Positions 1 to 11,598 are shown, numbered from the stretch's first letter. The stretch is DNA of 64,000 nucleotides from Brachynemurus nebulosus (GCA_035578155.1 JAPWDM010000043.1:2106419-2170418); one strand, 5' to 3'. Notes: generated by a model not told the origin, from the letters alone. A program made the numbers and translations.

Positions 1-945
1 TTTTGTCATTTTATCATATAAAAAATCAAAAAATTACATGTATTCACACAAAAACAAGGAAAATAAGACTTTTTCAAGAAAATACATTTAGTTTACATGA
101 ATAAAAAACAACAGTTTTTTTTTTTGTATTGTTTGTACAACGGAAACTTGTACAATAAGGTCACCAGCACCTTCATCAACATTTTCGACTCTGAAAAGAA
201 CACTACTGAAATTTTTGATCGAATGGCGGCATTTGTGAATGACGTTCACAATTACCCCACAATTTTAAAATCATGGGGTAATTGAGAATTGGTGATAAAT
301 TGTCCAATTTCTTTAGCAGTTAATAAGGAACCCTTTCAGGGTTTAGACCACTTCTTTAGAGGTACTTTTAACCATTTCTTACCTTTTAAAAAAAGAAAAT
401 GTATTTAAAAAAAATTTTTTTTTGAGGATTGGTCGAAGTAAGATATACAAAATTTTGCAAGGGTTTTTCAAAATAAAAAAAAAAGATACTAATACTTGGA
501 GAATTAGGTTTTTGAAGAAAAATTTTTTTTATTATAAATGGAAAGATCATATGTAAGTTTTATAAGAAAACTCTTTTTATTTTCCTTTTAAACGTGATAA
601 TTAAGAAGTTATATTAAATTAAAAATAAATTTTTAAACTTAGAACCGATAACGGGCCGATAGCTTCCCAGCGCTTATATGACGTAATAAAGGTTATATAG
701 CCTGAACATAGCTACATTAGTGTCCTTTATTTTCAAATAGATTATAGACTAAGAGCTACTGGCCGATTTGTTAGGCATGATGACAGTAATAAAGAATTAT
801 TGAAATTATATATTTATCTAATGAAATAGTGTTCATAAATAATTAATTTTTATTTTTTATTTTATTATTAATTTTTTTTTTAGTAAAATAAAACGACAAA
901 TTACAACTGTCCGCCATGCTAGATTGAACACAAATCATATAAACT
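1..945. other. AT-rich spacer, no gene seen
   Basis: No coding or RNA gene is supported here. A short hairpin lies at 251-282 (ATTACCCCA pairing with TGGGGTAAT). The 62-codon open frame at 97-285 has no recognisable domain and a low-complexity start, so I treat it as chance. Confidence 0.6.
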
Positions 946-1735
946 ACGTCACGTCTATGTAAACAATATTTTGTTGAATTCAATTTTGTGTACAAGCTCT
1001 CTACTTTTTATTGCATTTATTAAGAAACGTTAAGAATGGAACAGGGATTTACTAAGGCAAATACTTTCAATTTACCAAAAATTGATTTGCTAATGCTGGG
1101 AGAGTTTCTTGCATCAAATAAAGACTTTTGCTCAGCAGAATTTAGAAATGTCAAAACTTCAACGTAAGTACATCAATATTCTTTAAAAAAAAAAATGACT
1201 TATAAGTTCAAAATCCGTAAAATATGCTTTTTGTTTGCTCTTATTTGTACTTCATGACAAATACAAATATTACAGGCTACATTATTTATTAATAAAGTAC
1301 CCATTAAGATAAATAATTGTGAATAATCAAAAGATGAAACATAACTTTAAAAAGCATCAAATTTATTATTGAATTTAGACATCAAACAAAATTATTATGC
1401 ATAGAATATTTTAGAATGTATGAAATGAAGTAAAAACTTACGTCAAAGTGATCTTCACAAAAATAAATTGGAGAATTTAGACAAATAGCTTTTAGATCTC
1501 GCCGTGCAAGATTAAGCCACTTAGTGTGCATTTTTTTTATTTGGAACGTAAACAAATAACTTGCTAGAATTTTTTATTGATGTATTTCCATATTGAGGGA
1601 CTGCACACCGCTTATAAACTTTAGTATTCATATTTGTAATAAAAATCAACTAAATTCTTCTAACTCAAACTCAACACAATATACAGTTGCGTTATATTTT
1701 GTGTATCCAAGCAATTGATTACATAGACGTGACGT
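946..1735. repeat. Inverted 22-mers bracketing a partial exon
   Basis: Positions 946-967 and 1714-1735 are inverted copies with one mismatch, both containing the core ACGTCACGTCTATGTAA. They enclose the partial exon at 1036-1163. The arms do not extend clearly beyond 22 bp, so this may be the worn ends of a small element or a fold-back. No target duplication is visible. Confidence 0.4.
1036..1163 (+). pseudogene. First exon of a SWIM/YqaJ-type protein (partial)
   Basis: An ATG at 1036 opens 42 codons that end at a good splice donor (AAC|GTAAGT, GT at 1164-1165, phase 2). The translation starts MEQGFTKANTFNLPKID and continues LLMLGEFLASN. From memory of the family, this resembles the N-terminus of insect proteins with a SWIM zinc finger and a YqaJ-like exonuclease domain, which are multicopy and often mobile-element associated. 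No second exon with the expected Cys-rich SWIM motif is seen downstream, so the gene is truncated here or the next exon is lost. The reading frame is undamaged over this length. The family assignment is an inference that a protein search could overturn. Confidence 0.45.
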
Positions 1736-1947
1736 CACAGCAGACGCCATGACATATTCGAGCGTTTTGACGTGCATTTCGAAATTGATAGTTAAAATGA
1801 CAATTTTATACTAATAAATCGATTTCTTTTTTAGAAATAAGATTTTTTTGTTTAAGTAGATATTTCTGAATCTCGTAGAAGAGTTTTTAAAAATTTGTCA
1901 TCATGCCTATTGAGAAGATAGAATCTTGGATACTTCTCTACATAGAA

Positions 1948-2673
1948 ATTCAGTTCTGGCAAGCCTATTCGGCTGGGTTGAGTCATCCTTAACGTTTAAA
2001 GAGTGTAAGATATAAGGCCCAATTTATATAAAGTAACAGTTCTGAAATTTTGATATATGAAAGTTAAGAATATTTTTATCGATAAAAAGCGTTCTGATAG
2101 TGTTTTCACTTCACCAAGGTACCGCCGGAACAATCTAAAGTTGTGAAAAATTTCATAATTATTTTGACAAATATCAAAATATTGTGTATCCGTGGTAATG
2201 TGATTTAAAAAGAAGAGTGATTACGAATAAGAGATTACACTGTTCTTATAAAAAGTTTCTCATTATTATTGTCCTAACGCATATTTATCTAAATAATTTA
2301 AAATAACAAAATTAATTTATTTACAATCCATCTTTAATCTTCTGTAGTTATACAAGAAGGTGTAATTTCGCAAGTAACGCTTGAATTATTTAATTTTAAT
2401 AGTATTTATCGACTAAAATTTCAGTATATTCACATTTAAACTTCCAGATAATACCATAATCTCAATTTTAACAATATGCTTTGGCCTTTTGTTAGATAAC
2501 AGAGTCCAATTACTTACATTTCGTTTTACCGATTTTCCAAATTTAGCAATTAAATCATATTACCATGGATACACAATATTTTAATATTTGTCAAAATAAT
2601 TATGAAATTTACCACAACTTTAAACGTTAAGGATGACTCAACCCGGCCGAATAGGCTTGCCAGAACTGAATTT
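1948..2673. mobile_element. Fold-back element with a 134-bp insert in the left arm
   Basis: The outer arm 1949-2001 (TTCAGTTCTGGCAAGCC onward) is inverted at about 2617-2672, and the inner arm 2136-2215 is inverted at about 2550-2620. In the right arm these blocks are contiguous. In the left arm they are separated by 2002-2135, flanked by TAAAG on both sides (1997-2001 and 2136-2140), so a 134-bp piece seems to have inserted with a 5-bp duplication. No protein is encoded. This is a non-autonomous palindromic element of unknown superfamily. Confidence 0.7.
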
Positions 2674-3690
2674 TTGTGAAGACGCGTGTTGAAATGACCA
2701 TCGCAAATCGGCTAGCAGCTCTCCTACTATTATTGTTACTATGAAATTATTGTTGCTCTGAAATTGTTGTTTCTATCCAAATTATTGCTTGCTATAAACT
2801 TCACTGTCGAAATATCGAAACTAAAGAAATATCGAGCTTGTTTTGTACCACTTTGTGATAGCAATACAAAAATAAATCCGGAAAAAATATCCTTCAAAAT
2901 TTTGAACGTCGAAATCAATGAAATAACCACCAATAATTTTTCCTGCTAAATTTTAATAATTTTGACACTTTTGACATATTACCTTTATAACGTCACAGAC
3001 ATGTCGATCTTTTGTAGTGCTGTTTTTAACCAAATGATATTTTTTAAAATTTTTCAAGTTTGAATTAATTTATTATTTATTATATCATTTTTAAAAAATT
3101 TTTCGTTTCGATTATCAATATTATTTATGATATAGATTTGAAATAAAACAAAAAAAAATGATATTTATTTTTTATTCAAAAACCCAATTGTTATGAAATT
3201 TCAATAGCATATTAAGAAAGGACAGAAAAACATATTAAGAGTTGATTTTTAACAATATTAATGTTATTTTAGAAATTATAGGCGCCGTTCACAATTGCCC
3301 CAATTCACAATTACTCCGGTCAACCCTATACTCTGTGACCGTATTTGTAATCGACACCGCTTATTCTTTTCTTGCGTTGAACCGGAACTGAACCGAAACG
3401 AAAAAAAAATTTGGTTCGAAGCCCTGCTTTTAAATCAGATATACTGAAATACTCTGCGATATTCATATTTTTATAGCGGATCTAATTTTCATATCTTGAG
3501 ATACTCACATTGATAATTTTAAGAGTACTTTATTTTGCGAGACATTTCGAGTTCAAACGGCTCTGGAGAATATTTCCGAATTCGCCTTAATTTGTTTCGG
3601 ATTGTAAATAATAAACAAATACCATAAAGTAACGCTCAAATCTATTAACATTGTTTCGGATTCTTAATAATATTAAGGCAAAAGTTCAGA
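2674..3690. other. AT-rich spacer with a solo hAT-like end
   Basis: No gene is seen. Overlapping short open frames on both strands near 2739-2949 have no recognisable content. At 3378-3426 a segment rich in AACCGAAAC ends TTCGAAGCCCTG, which read from the other strand is CAGGGCTTCGAA, a typical hAT-like terminus. No matching left end was found. Confidence 0.4.
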
Positions 3691-4003
3691 TCCGTGCAGT
3701 CATTTATTTTGGGTCTTTTTCCAGAACCCTAGAAGGCAATTTTAAAATGTTCATTTTTCTCAGAATCTCAGTACAATTTGAGCAAAAAATTTAGTCAAAA
3801 TCCGTCCAGCCAATTATTTTGAGTTCGTTTTGAGATCTTAGGACCTTAAGGATCAATTATAATGTAACATTTATTTTTTTCAGAATCAGTAGTATTTGCG
3901 CAAAATTTGGTCATGATACGTCCAGACGTTTACTTTAACCTTTTTTTGAAGTCCTACGGTCTTGTGAGGTAACTTTGACTTAATTCTGATATTTTTCTTT
4001 TAG
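3691..4003. repeat. Degenerate tandem repeat, three units of about 115 bp
   Basis: Units begin near 3691, 3801 and 3918, each with (T)CCGTSCAG and then a TTTATTTTG-like stretch, and end with CAGAATC-type sequence. The copies are well diverged. No coding content. Confidence 0.55.
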
Positions 4004-4467
4004 TTCGTATGTCAATTTTACCTATAGTTTTCTTTCATTATTTTTTTTATATATACTACCGTTTTCTTGAAATCACTGGGAACGGATAAAGGTGTGCTCG
4101 GATAAATACAGTCCATATTTCATTTTTATTTAAATAGAAGATTACTCCAGAACTATATTGTTAACTCTAGCTCTAATTCTACTTAATCTTTTTTCTTGTT
4201 TTGTGATTGCTTCTTTAGTATCGGATCAAATTTTAATGCAATTATAGCTTCGTCTGTTTCGCTTAAAGATATTCTCATTATATATCTGAAATCTCATTTT
4301 TTGTAATAATATAAAAACAGTAACAGCCATAAACTTACATTAACTTTGTTTCTTGTTTTTTTGTTAGTAACAGTAAATAGAATTAATGATTTACAGAACC
4401 AATAATAGCAAATAAATAATTAAATTTGAATAAATTTAGATGAGAAACATTCAAATGACAAATATCA
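4004..4467. other. Spacer left of the P-like element
   Basis: AT-rich sequence with no gene, repeat or regulatory signal that I can support. It ends at the 8-bp target duplication of the P-like element. Confidence 0.5.
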
Positions 4468-4489
4468 GTAAGAACCATAGATAATACAC

Positions 4490-5354
4490 TAAGGTAACGG
4501 GCCTAGTTTCTGACCTTTTAAGAGTGACGGCTGAGGTTAAACGACAGTAATAAATATAAGTTTAAACTTAAGAGACAATTAATAATTTTATCAACTAGTT
4601 TATGGCTTTCAAAATAAAGTCATACAAGTAAAATAATTATTTGAATTGAATTAATAATTTAAATTAATGTTTTAAAAATTGACAAAAAGGACCCAGTTTT
4701 TGACCTTCAAAATTTCTCATGTGACAGTTTTTGACCCTGACAGTGGCCTAGTTTCTGATCCTTAAATTAAAAAATACAGTTTTTTAAAATTTAATTTATA
4801 AATAATTTTTTATTGATAAAAATGAATGTTTAATGTTATATACGTTATGAAAGATAACAAAAACTAATTGAAGATAACTATAAATAACAAAATAACTAAC
4901 AAAAACTGGTTAGAATTTAATTGGGCCATACCACTTTAGAAGTGAGCCTAGTAATTGACCCTCATATTTCAATAATAAAAATCATTCTAAGGTATTTTAT
5001 AAATATTTTAAAATAAATTTTAAACAAATATTAACCTGCTCATATATTTTTAATTAAGTTTTCATACTTACATGATGAATATTGCACAGATCAAAATGAG
5101 TACTTTGTAACATAAACTGTTAGGAAACTACCAAAAAAATAGTTTTTACACACATTTTAAACTTAAAAAATTTTTTTTATTTAGTTAATATATTCTAAAC
5201 TTTTTAAATTGCTGTTCATTAGACACAGAATAGATTACTTTAAATTAAGAATTTATTTTTTTTCTTATTTAAAATATAGTTTTTTTATTAATTTATAATA
5301 AAGTTGAAAAGTTCAGAAACTGGGCCAGGGTCAATTACCGGGTCTTTTACCTTA
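4490..5354. repeat. Subterminal repeats of the P-like element
   Basis: A motif close to GGSCYAGTTTYTGACC recurs: 4499 (GGGCCTAGTTTCTGACC), 4688, 4724, 4743 and 4945 (diverged), and in inverse near 5305-5345. AAGGTAA at 4491 is mirrored by TTACCTT at 5348-5353, so the block could itself be a small inverted-repeat element. Repeated subterminal motifs are common transposase-binding regions in DNA transposons, but binding here is an inference. Confidence 0.5.
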
Positions 5355-5666
5355 TATTGGGTTGGTTATAGATAAGCCACTCTCAATTTAATTTTGTAAT
5401 TAACTGTACCTTGGGCAATAGATGGCAGTATATATGTTTGATTTCGACAGGTGCTCACAGATGGCATTATATTCATTTAATTCTAATTAAATTAGTTTGG
5501 GCTAAATTTAATTAAACATCAAGTAAACTTTTTTAACCCGATTTAATTATTAATGCACTTATAAAAGAAAACAGAGTACAAAAATAAAAAATAAATATCT
5601 CTTGAATGTTTACATGATGATATTAAAACTTAACCCACATCAGTAAAGAAAACTGTAAAAAAGAAA

Positions 5667-6490
5667 TTAATGTTTATTTTTAGAAAAATAAAATACTTTT
5701 TGACTTTTACATTGTTTATTTTTTTTGTGTCTGTGGGTATTACAATATTTAAGAGCTTGAATTTTGATTTCATTATTTATATCACAAGTTGTCAATTTAC
5801 CTTTTAATAATCTATTGACCAATTTATTGTGGATGACAACTTTAACAGTCATATCTACTAAATAAGTAAATAAATTAATTTTATGCTGGTCACGAGAAAC
5901 CAGCAAGGTACAAAATATTTTAATTTTTTCAGTAATTATTGCTTTTAAAGCGTTATGGTGTGGTGCTTCTTTTAATTGATTTTGAATTATTAAGACAACA
6001 TCCTCTAAAAATGAACACAATGAATCTGATGGATATTTCAAAAATTTATTCGAGTAATCTCGTTTCAAAATATAATCTTTGTTCATCGGAGGTGTTGTAC
6101 AAATGCATTTTACATGCATGACAATTTTTACATATATATTTTAAAGCTTTATTAACTAAGTATCCAGCAACATAACGTTTTGCTTCTTTGTTGATTATGT
6201 TGCTGGGTTAATATTAACATTTGACGATACTTTTTTAAAAGTAGTATTTATTGATTTACTGTTTGTTTTAATTAAACATTTTAATGGCTTTAACATATTA
6301 TTATTGTCATCTTCGCAGTTGGCGCCAACAGAATGTGATGATGATAAATTATTTAATGTCCCATTTTTAGTAATGTCCCATTTTGCAATTTTTACTTCAT
6401 TGTCAATTTCAAATCTCAGTTTTTTGTTTAAAAGGTTGTTTCTGAAGCCTTTTAGTAAATGCGGTGGATCAAAAATGGGAAAAATTATGA
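5667..6490 (-). pseudogene. P-element-like transposase remnant 1
   Basis: Three pieces of a P-type transposase follow each other on the minus strand. About 6490-6370 encodes IIFPIFDPPHLLKGFRNNLL and then IAKWDIT, matching the conserved FDPPHLIK-RNNLL block of this family. About 6200-6100 encodes KRYVAGYLVNKALKYICKNC with the following CHAC, the conserved YVAGY and CxxC region near the C-terminus. After a frame change near 6095, 6119-5667 continues with YILKRDYSNKFLKYPSDSL to the C-terminal basic tail. The segment between the first two pieces, which normally holds the QDPLENLF region, is missing, and stops interrupt the joins. No THAP domain is seen. It belongs to the element at 4476-8303. Confidence 0.75.
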
Positions 6491-6837
6491 GGGTGTTCGA
6501 TGACGGGGATTTTCATACCATACGGGCTTCTGGTCTATAACTTTAAAGGCACTTCATTTACAAAAGCTTGATAAAACTTAAGTTTCGGTTGTATATAAAT
6601 AATTAATATAAATACATACCTTCAGTTACACAGTCAAAAACACATTTTATAGCGGATTTTCTCGGCATTGTGAAAATATTTGAATTGAAAATATTGAAAA
6701 CTGTTATTTTAACTAAAACAATTTTTATTAAAACGCCAACTATTGCTATTACTTTAAAATAATTCATTTTATTTATGTACCTGGAACAACAGAGGGCATT
6801 ATCATCGATACATTTTTTTTTTAAAGTCAAATTTATA

Positions 6838-8246
6838 GCCTCTTACGATTAGCCAACACAAAATTAAAAAAGTTAAAATTTTAACTTTTCTTCTATGCCA
6901 ATCGTTTGTGAATTGTTTGTGAATGTTTGTGACACTTTTAAATTTGTTTGTGACTAATTAGTTTATTAGTTATTAATTTGTTAATTATGAGCTTATGATT
7001 AGCCAACACTTTTTAAAAATTGATTGTAATATAGGCTTCCAGGTCCTCAATCGATCGGAAATTGTTTGTGAATTCTAAATATTTTCATAAAAACGTTTGT
7101 GACGGCGTAGTTTTTAAAAAAAATTAGAATATTTTGCTCAAATTTACAGTCTACGGTTGGGCGAAGGGTGATAATAATCATAATAATCGACGTTTCGACT
7201 AGCGATGTTTTTTTGAAAAAACATCGATGTTTTTGGTAGTTTTTTAAAGTCGAAACATCGATGGTTGACGAAATTTACTGAACCATCGACATCGTCGAGC
7301 CGGCCGGAAGTAAATTAATTTTTTGTTTCATTTCATTTTGTTTCAGTTTTCATTACTAAAATCAATTATTTTAATTATTTAAATAAAGAAAATTTTGAAT
7401 TATTGCTATTGTATGTCTGTTTTAACCTCGTCACTAACAATATATTGTACATCAAATTTAGGTTATGTTAACATGATTTTTTAATTGAGAAATAATTAAA
7501 AATTTTATATCATTTAAATTTACTAAACTACGCTTATTTAAAGACGTAAGATGAAAAAATTTAGTTACAATAAACGCTTGTTTAAATTTTCGTCCAGTAT
7601 GCTGGACAAAAGTATACCCATTGACGTAAAAAATTTTTAAAAATCAGTTGCGAAGAAAAAATCAGTAGCGAAGAAGTTAAATATAATATTTTCAAATTTT
7701 CGTGCTCGTTTTCAGCATCGCTGCCAAAGGTCGATGTTTCGATATAATATTTATAATAACATGGATGCGATGGTTCGATGGCAAAAAATTAAAAAAATCG
7801 ATAGTCCGATGTCGATGTTTTTTACCGACATCGACCATCCCGCCCATCCCTAGTGAGTATACTCTCAACATAATAGAAAATAAACGTCTTGCATTGCCAC
7901 TACAAGATTACTTATGGTTACACTAGAGGGCATTAATGTGTATGTGTAGGAAAAGTTATATTTATTTTTCATTTTCTTTTGGAAAAGAAGCGTTCACAAA
8001 CGTTTTTATGAACATATTTAGAATTCACAAACAATTTCCGATCGACTGAGTACCTGGAAGACTATATTACAATCAATTTTTAAAAAGTGTTGGCTAATCG
8101 TAAGTTTATAATTAACAAATTAATAACTACTAAACTAATTAGTCACAAACAAATTTAAAAGTGTCACAAACATTCACAAACGATTGGCATAGAAGAAAAG
8201 TTTTAATTTTAACCTTTTGAATTTTGTGTTGGCTAATCGTAAGAGG
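6838..8246. mobile_element. Nested long-TIR element with 12-bp target duplication
   Basis: The terminal inverted repeats are about 270 bp (6838-7110 against 7990-8246), starting (G)CCTCTTACGATTAGCC. The 12-mer GTCAAATTTATA is repeated just outside (6826-6837 and 8247-8258). Arms are rich in the phrase TTTGTGAAT and its inverse. No transposase is encoded. Duplications of 9-12 bp together with long TIRs resemble Mutator-like elements, but I see no protein to prove that. It lies inside the P-like element and is therefore younger. Confidence 0.8.
7150..7857. mobile_element. hAT-like MITE inside the long-TIR element
   Basis: The left end CTACGGTTGGGCG and the right end CGCCCATCCCTAG are imperfect inverses, and both flanks carry repeated ATCGATGTT and CGACATCG phrases. 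The GGGATGGGCG-type end is typical of hAT MITEs. A clean 8-bp duplication is not visible. The 74-codon frame across 7702-7926 spans the element edge and is not a gene. Confidence 0.5.
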
Positions 8247-8560
8247 GTCAAATTTATATTGAAGTGTCGTATCTATATAAGTTATTAGAGTGTATTATCT
8301 ATGGTAAGAACAAACAGTATCTACAGATAAATATTTTCATAGTAACCACTGCTATTTAATTTTTAAAATTACAAAAATTATTTTTTTCCAAATATTTAGC
8401 AACTATTTAAAGGGTCTAGCAGGTTAAGATAGGGTTTCTAGCCCCAGAGAGGCCTATTAAAAATAAGTTATGTTGCGATATCGGTGAGTAATAAATACCA
8501 TTGGCACCTATTTTAGCCTCTGATCTCTCTGCGTTCTTGAGATAATTGATCATATATATG

Positions 8561-9255
8561 TGGCGATGAAAGGCAAAGTGGTGTAAGTCACATTTTCAAC
8601 TTTTTCTAAATGACGGCAAAAATGTAATCTCCATATTTAATTTTGTTAGGAGGAAAGATGGTGTAAGTAATAGATTCAACTTTCTCCTCACAGATGACAG
8701 TTTAAATTTAGAAACCAAATAATAAGAGCTTTTTGTTAGTAACCATAGTGGTGCAAGTCGGACTTACACCTCTTTATACATTTATTAGAAACCAAATAAT
8801 AAGGGCTTTTTATTGGTAACCATAGTGGTGTAAGTCGGACTTACATCTCTTTATAAAATTTATACATTTTTGATTGTTTGATTAGACTATAAAATAAGAA
8901 ATGTAATCTGTATAATAATATACCTGTACTTATAAAGTTCTCTGTTAATAATTAATATTTTCCTTTTTTTAAATATTTAAGTACTTTTTCCTAAATCACC
9001 AGAAAGAGAAATTAGCTTACAGGAAAAGTGGTGTAAGTCAATTCGGCCTCCAAGAACTCGCCCCTACCATTATTCTAAGGATTCAAAATTTCTGAGAAAA
9101 TACAACACCTATCTGTCGTTAAGACTAAAGCCTATTTGGTAGGAAAATAATATAGCGGAATTTTTTACAGTTTTTGTAGTAAAACCCTTGTTTTCTCAAA
9201 ATGATACTAACTTGACTTACACCATGACTTACACCACTTTAACTTTTACCGCCTC
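8561..9255. mobile_element. Nested element with GTGTAAGTC ends
   Basis: This interrupts the left arm of the larger element: the right arm lacks it and joins the flanks directly. Left end TGGCGATGAAAGGCAAAGTG and right end are imperfect 30-bp inverses sharing AAAGTGGTGTAAGTCA. ATATG flanks both sides (8556-8560 and 9256-9260). The phrase GTGTAAGTC and its inverse recur inside at about 8641, 8751, 8764, 8826 and 9030. No protein. Confidence 0.7.
8710..8863. repeat. Two tandem copies of a 77-bp unit
   Basis: AGAAACCAAATAATAAG starts copies at 8710 and 8787; each ends in a small palindrome in which AAGTC is followed by GACTT. It lies within the nested element. Confidence 0.75.
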
Positions 9256-9730
9256 ATATGCTAGAGCGGGTATTTTTGGAAATTTTTTATTCCGAAACTA
9301 TTACATCCAGATTGATAAAACCAAGACTATTTATTAGGTAGTACGTTGTGCTATATTCTATATTTTTTACAGAATTTTCTAACAATTTCTACCACCTAAA
9401 AAAATTAAAAATAAAAAATTCTTATTTTTTTCCATATTTCTGGGAGAGATACAATCACAGAAAAAATATATAATGTAGCTTAGTATGTCTACTCTTATCA
9501 CTAAAAAGTGCATTCAGATCAGAAGGCGCAACACCTCGAAAAAAAATAATATATCCTTATGACCGCTCTAGAGTACTCACCACTTCATATCTCTCTTTCA
9601 GATAAACTTGCTTATAAATATATAATCAAGTAGTAGCTACAGTTGATTTCTATCTAAAACGAAACGATTTTTGAGTGACGAGTGTATGAGGTAAGGGGGG
9701 TATATGTATATACAATACCATATGCACGAT

Positions 9731-9732
<2 letters not shown>

Positions 9733-9788
<56 letters not shown>
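9733..9788. repeat. (TA)n microsatellite
   Basis: Uninterrupted TA dinucleotides within the left arm of the 3.2 kb element. The right arm has only a short TATATA here, so the run expanded after insertion. Confidence 0.95.
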
Positions 9789-9792
<4 letters not shown>

Positions 9793-11598
9793 TATATAGA
9801 GTATATGTATGGTGTGGATTAATACGAACGCTTAAGGGGAATAGGAAGGGATAGATTCGGATATAAATATCATGGATCGATTCTATTTAGAAGAAAATGT
9901 ATTGTTTTCTATTATGAATATACTAAATAATACTTCTGCTGGACGTACTATACGAGAAAGGTGGTTGCACAATATAATCCCAAGTAGCATTTTGTCATAA
10001 CAGGGGGCAATATATTAAACTGGAAGTAAGATCAAGGTATATCAATACTAAAACAAAACTTATCACCTATACATGTATCAGTATATTTGTCATGTGTAGA
10101 TTAATAAGCAACGAATATACGGGAAAAAATAGATCTTAATAGTGTAATCAACAGTATTGTTGTCTATTTATATGAGTGATATAAAATTATATAAATAAGT
10201 GGAATTCTTGGATGTTCAAAATAAGAATGTATCGACTGTACAAAATATGAAAGTAAGAGAAGGAACGATTATGTCCATCATTGTTGCTTGCACGCCAGTT
10301 AATAGGAGCTATGAAGGGAATCACTAACATGGATTCCACAAGAGCAAAAAAAATATTGTTTATAACCCATCTATATCTTACTCTAGATATTAAAATTCAC
10401 ATAAACATGACTAAAGTGACAATGCTTTGAATGCCGCCAGATTACGGATTAGCAATTATCTAATATATTCACAACAGAAAATATTCATGTAATTATTAGT
10501 GAGGATAGTTACCGAGACTTATCATAACCATATTACAACAATCAATCAATTAATATTCCACATAATAATGAATAAATAACAAGTTCTTGAACTTATTTAT
10601 TATTTTTGTAAATATTCACTGTAATTCGGAGCATCTGCTGCACTTTTAACACGTAGACCGTTATAGTGCTGTGCAGCCTCAAGTAAAACTTCATTAACTG
10701 CAACACGATGCTATAGCACGTCAACAAGTTCGTATACAGTGTATAGTATACCAATAAGTTATATAAACATAGCTCGATCTCTGTTTAGGCATCATAGATA
10801 CCAGAAGGGTGCGATATGCTATTCAATACTTTATGTATTCTGCAGCAGATCTGTGCTACCTGTAGTATCTATTGTGCTTAGACAAAGAATGAGCTACGGT
10901 TGTTTATGTAATAATCATTCATATTAACCCACACCGTACATATACTTTATATAATCTATATATCAATCGTGCATATGGTATTGTATATATACCCCCCTTA
11001 CCTCATACACTCGTCACTCATAAAAATCGTTTCGTTTTAGATGGAAATCAACTGTAACTACTACTTGACTATATATTTATAAGCAAGTTTATATGAAAGA
11101 GAGATATGAAGTGGTGAGTACTCTAGAGCGGTCATAAGGATATATTATTTTTTTTCGAAGTGTTGCACCCTTCTGATTTGAATGCACTTTTTAATGAAAA
11201 GAGTAGACATACTAAGCTACATTATATATTTTTTCTGTGATTATACCTCTCCGAGAACTATTGAAAAAAAATAAGAATTTTTTATTTTTAATTTTTAGGT
11301 GGTAGAAATTGTTAGAAAATTCTGTAAAAAATACAGAATATAGCACAACGTACTACCTAATAGACAGTCTCGGTTTTATCAGTCTGGATGTAATAGTTTC
11401 GGAATAAAAAAGTTTCCAAAAATACCCGCCCTAGCATATATATGGTCAATTATCTCAAGAACGCACAGAGATCAGAGGCTAAAATAGGTGTCAATGGTAT
11501 ATTCATTACTCACTGATATCGCAACATAACTTATTTTTAATAGGCCTCTCTGGCGCTGCAAATCCTATCTTAACCTGCTAGACCCTTTGTATGATTTT

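Larger units (their letters stand above)
4476..8303. mobile_element. P-like DNA transposon with perfect 8-bp target duplication
   Basis: The element begins CATAGATAATACACT (4476-4490) and ends with its exact inverse (8289-8303). GTAAGAAC is duplicated directly outside (4468-4475 and 8304-8311). Eight-base target duplications are the rule for the P superfamily, and a damaged P-type transposase lies inside on the minus strand (5667-6490), so ends, target duplication and coding content agree. Length is 3828 bp, but 1.4 kb of this is a later insertion (6838-8246 plus its 12-bp duplication), leaving an original element of about 2.4 kb. The transposase is broken, so this copy is not autonomous. Confidence 0.85.
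8409..11588. mobile_element. 3.2 kb element with very long terminal inverted repeats
   Basis: The ends are AAAGGGTCTAGCAGGTTAAG (8409) and its inverse (to 11588). Outer arm 8409-8560 pairs with about 11430-11588; after a nested insertion, 9256-9840 pairs with about 10920-11440, so arms total about 700 bp. The centre (9840-10920) has no recognisable protein; a 62-codon frame at 10739-10927 is unsupported. No target duplication is clear at the outer edge. The superfamily is unknown. Confidence 0.75.

Noticed and set aside
97..285. 62-codon open frame
   Set aside because: Starts in a poly-T tract, no domain, no supporting structure.
2739..2949. Overlapping frames on both strands
   Set aside because: Mutually antisense, no recognisable motif.
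7150..7857. 8-bp duplication around the inner hAT-like MITE
   Set aside because: Flanks TTTACAGT and TGAGTATA do not match convincingly.
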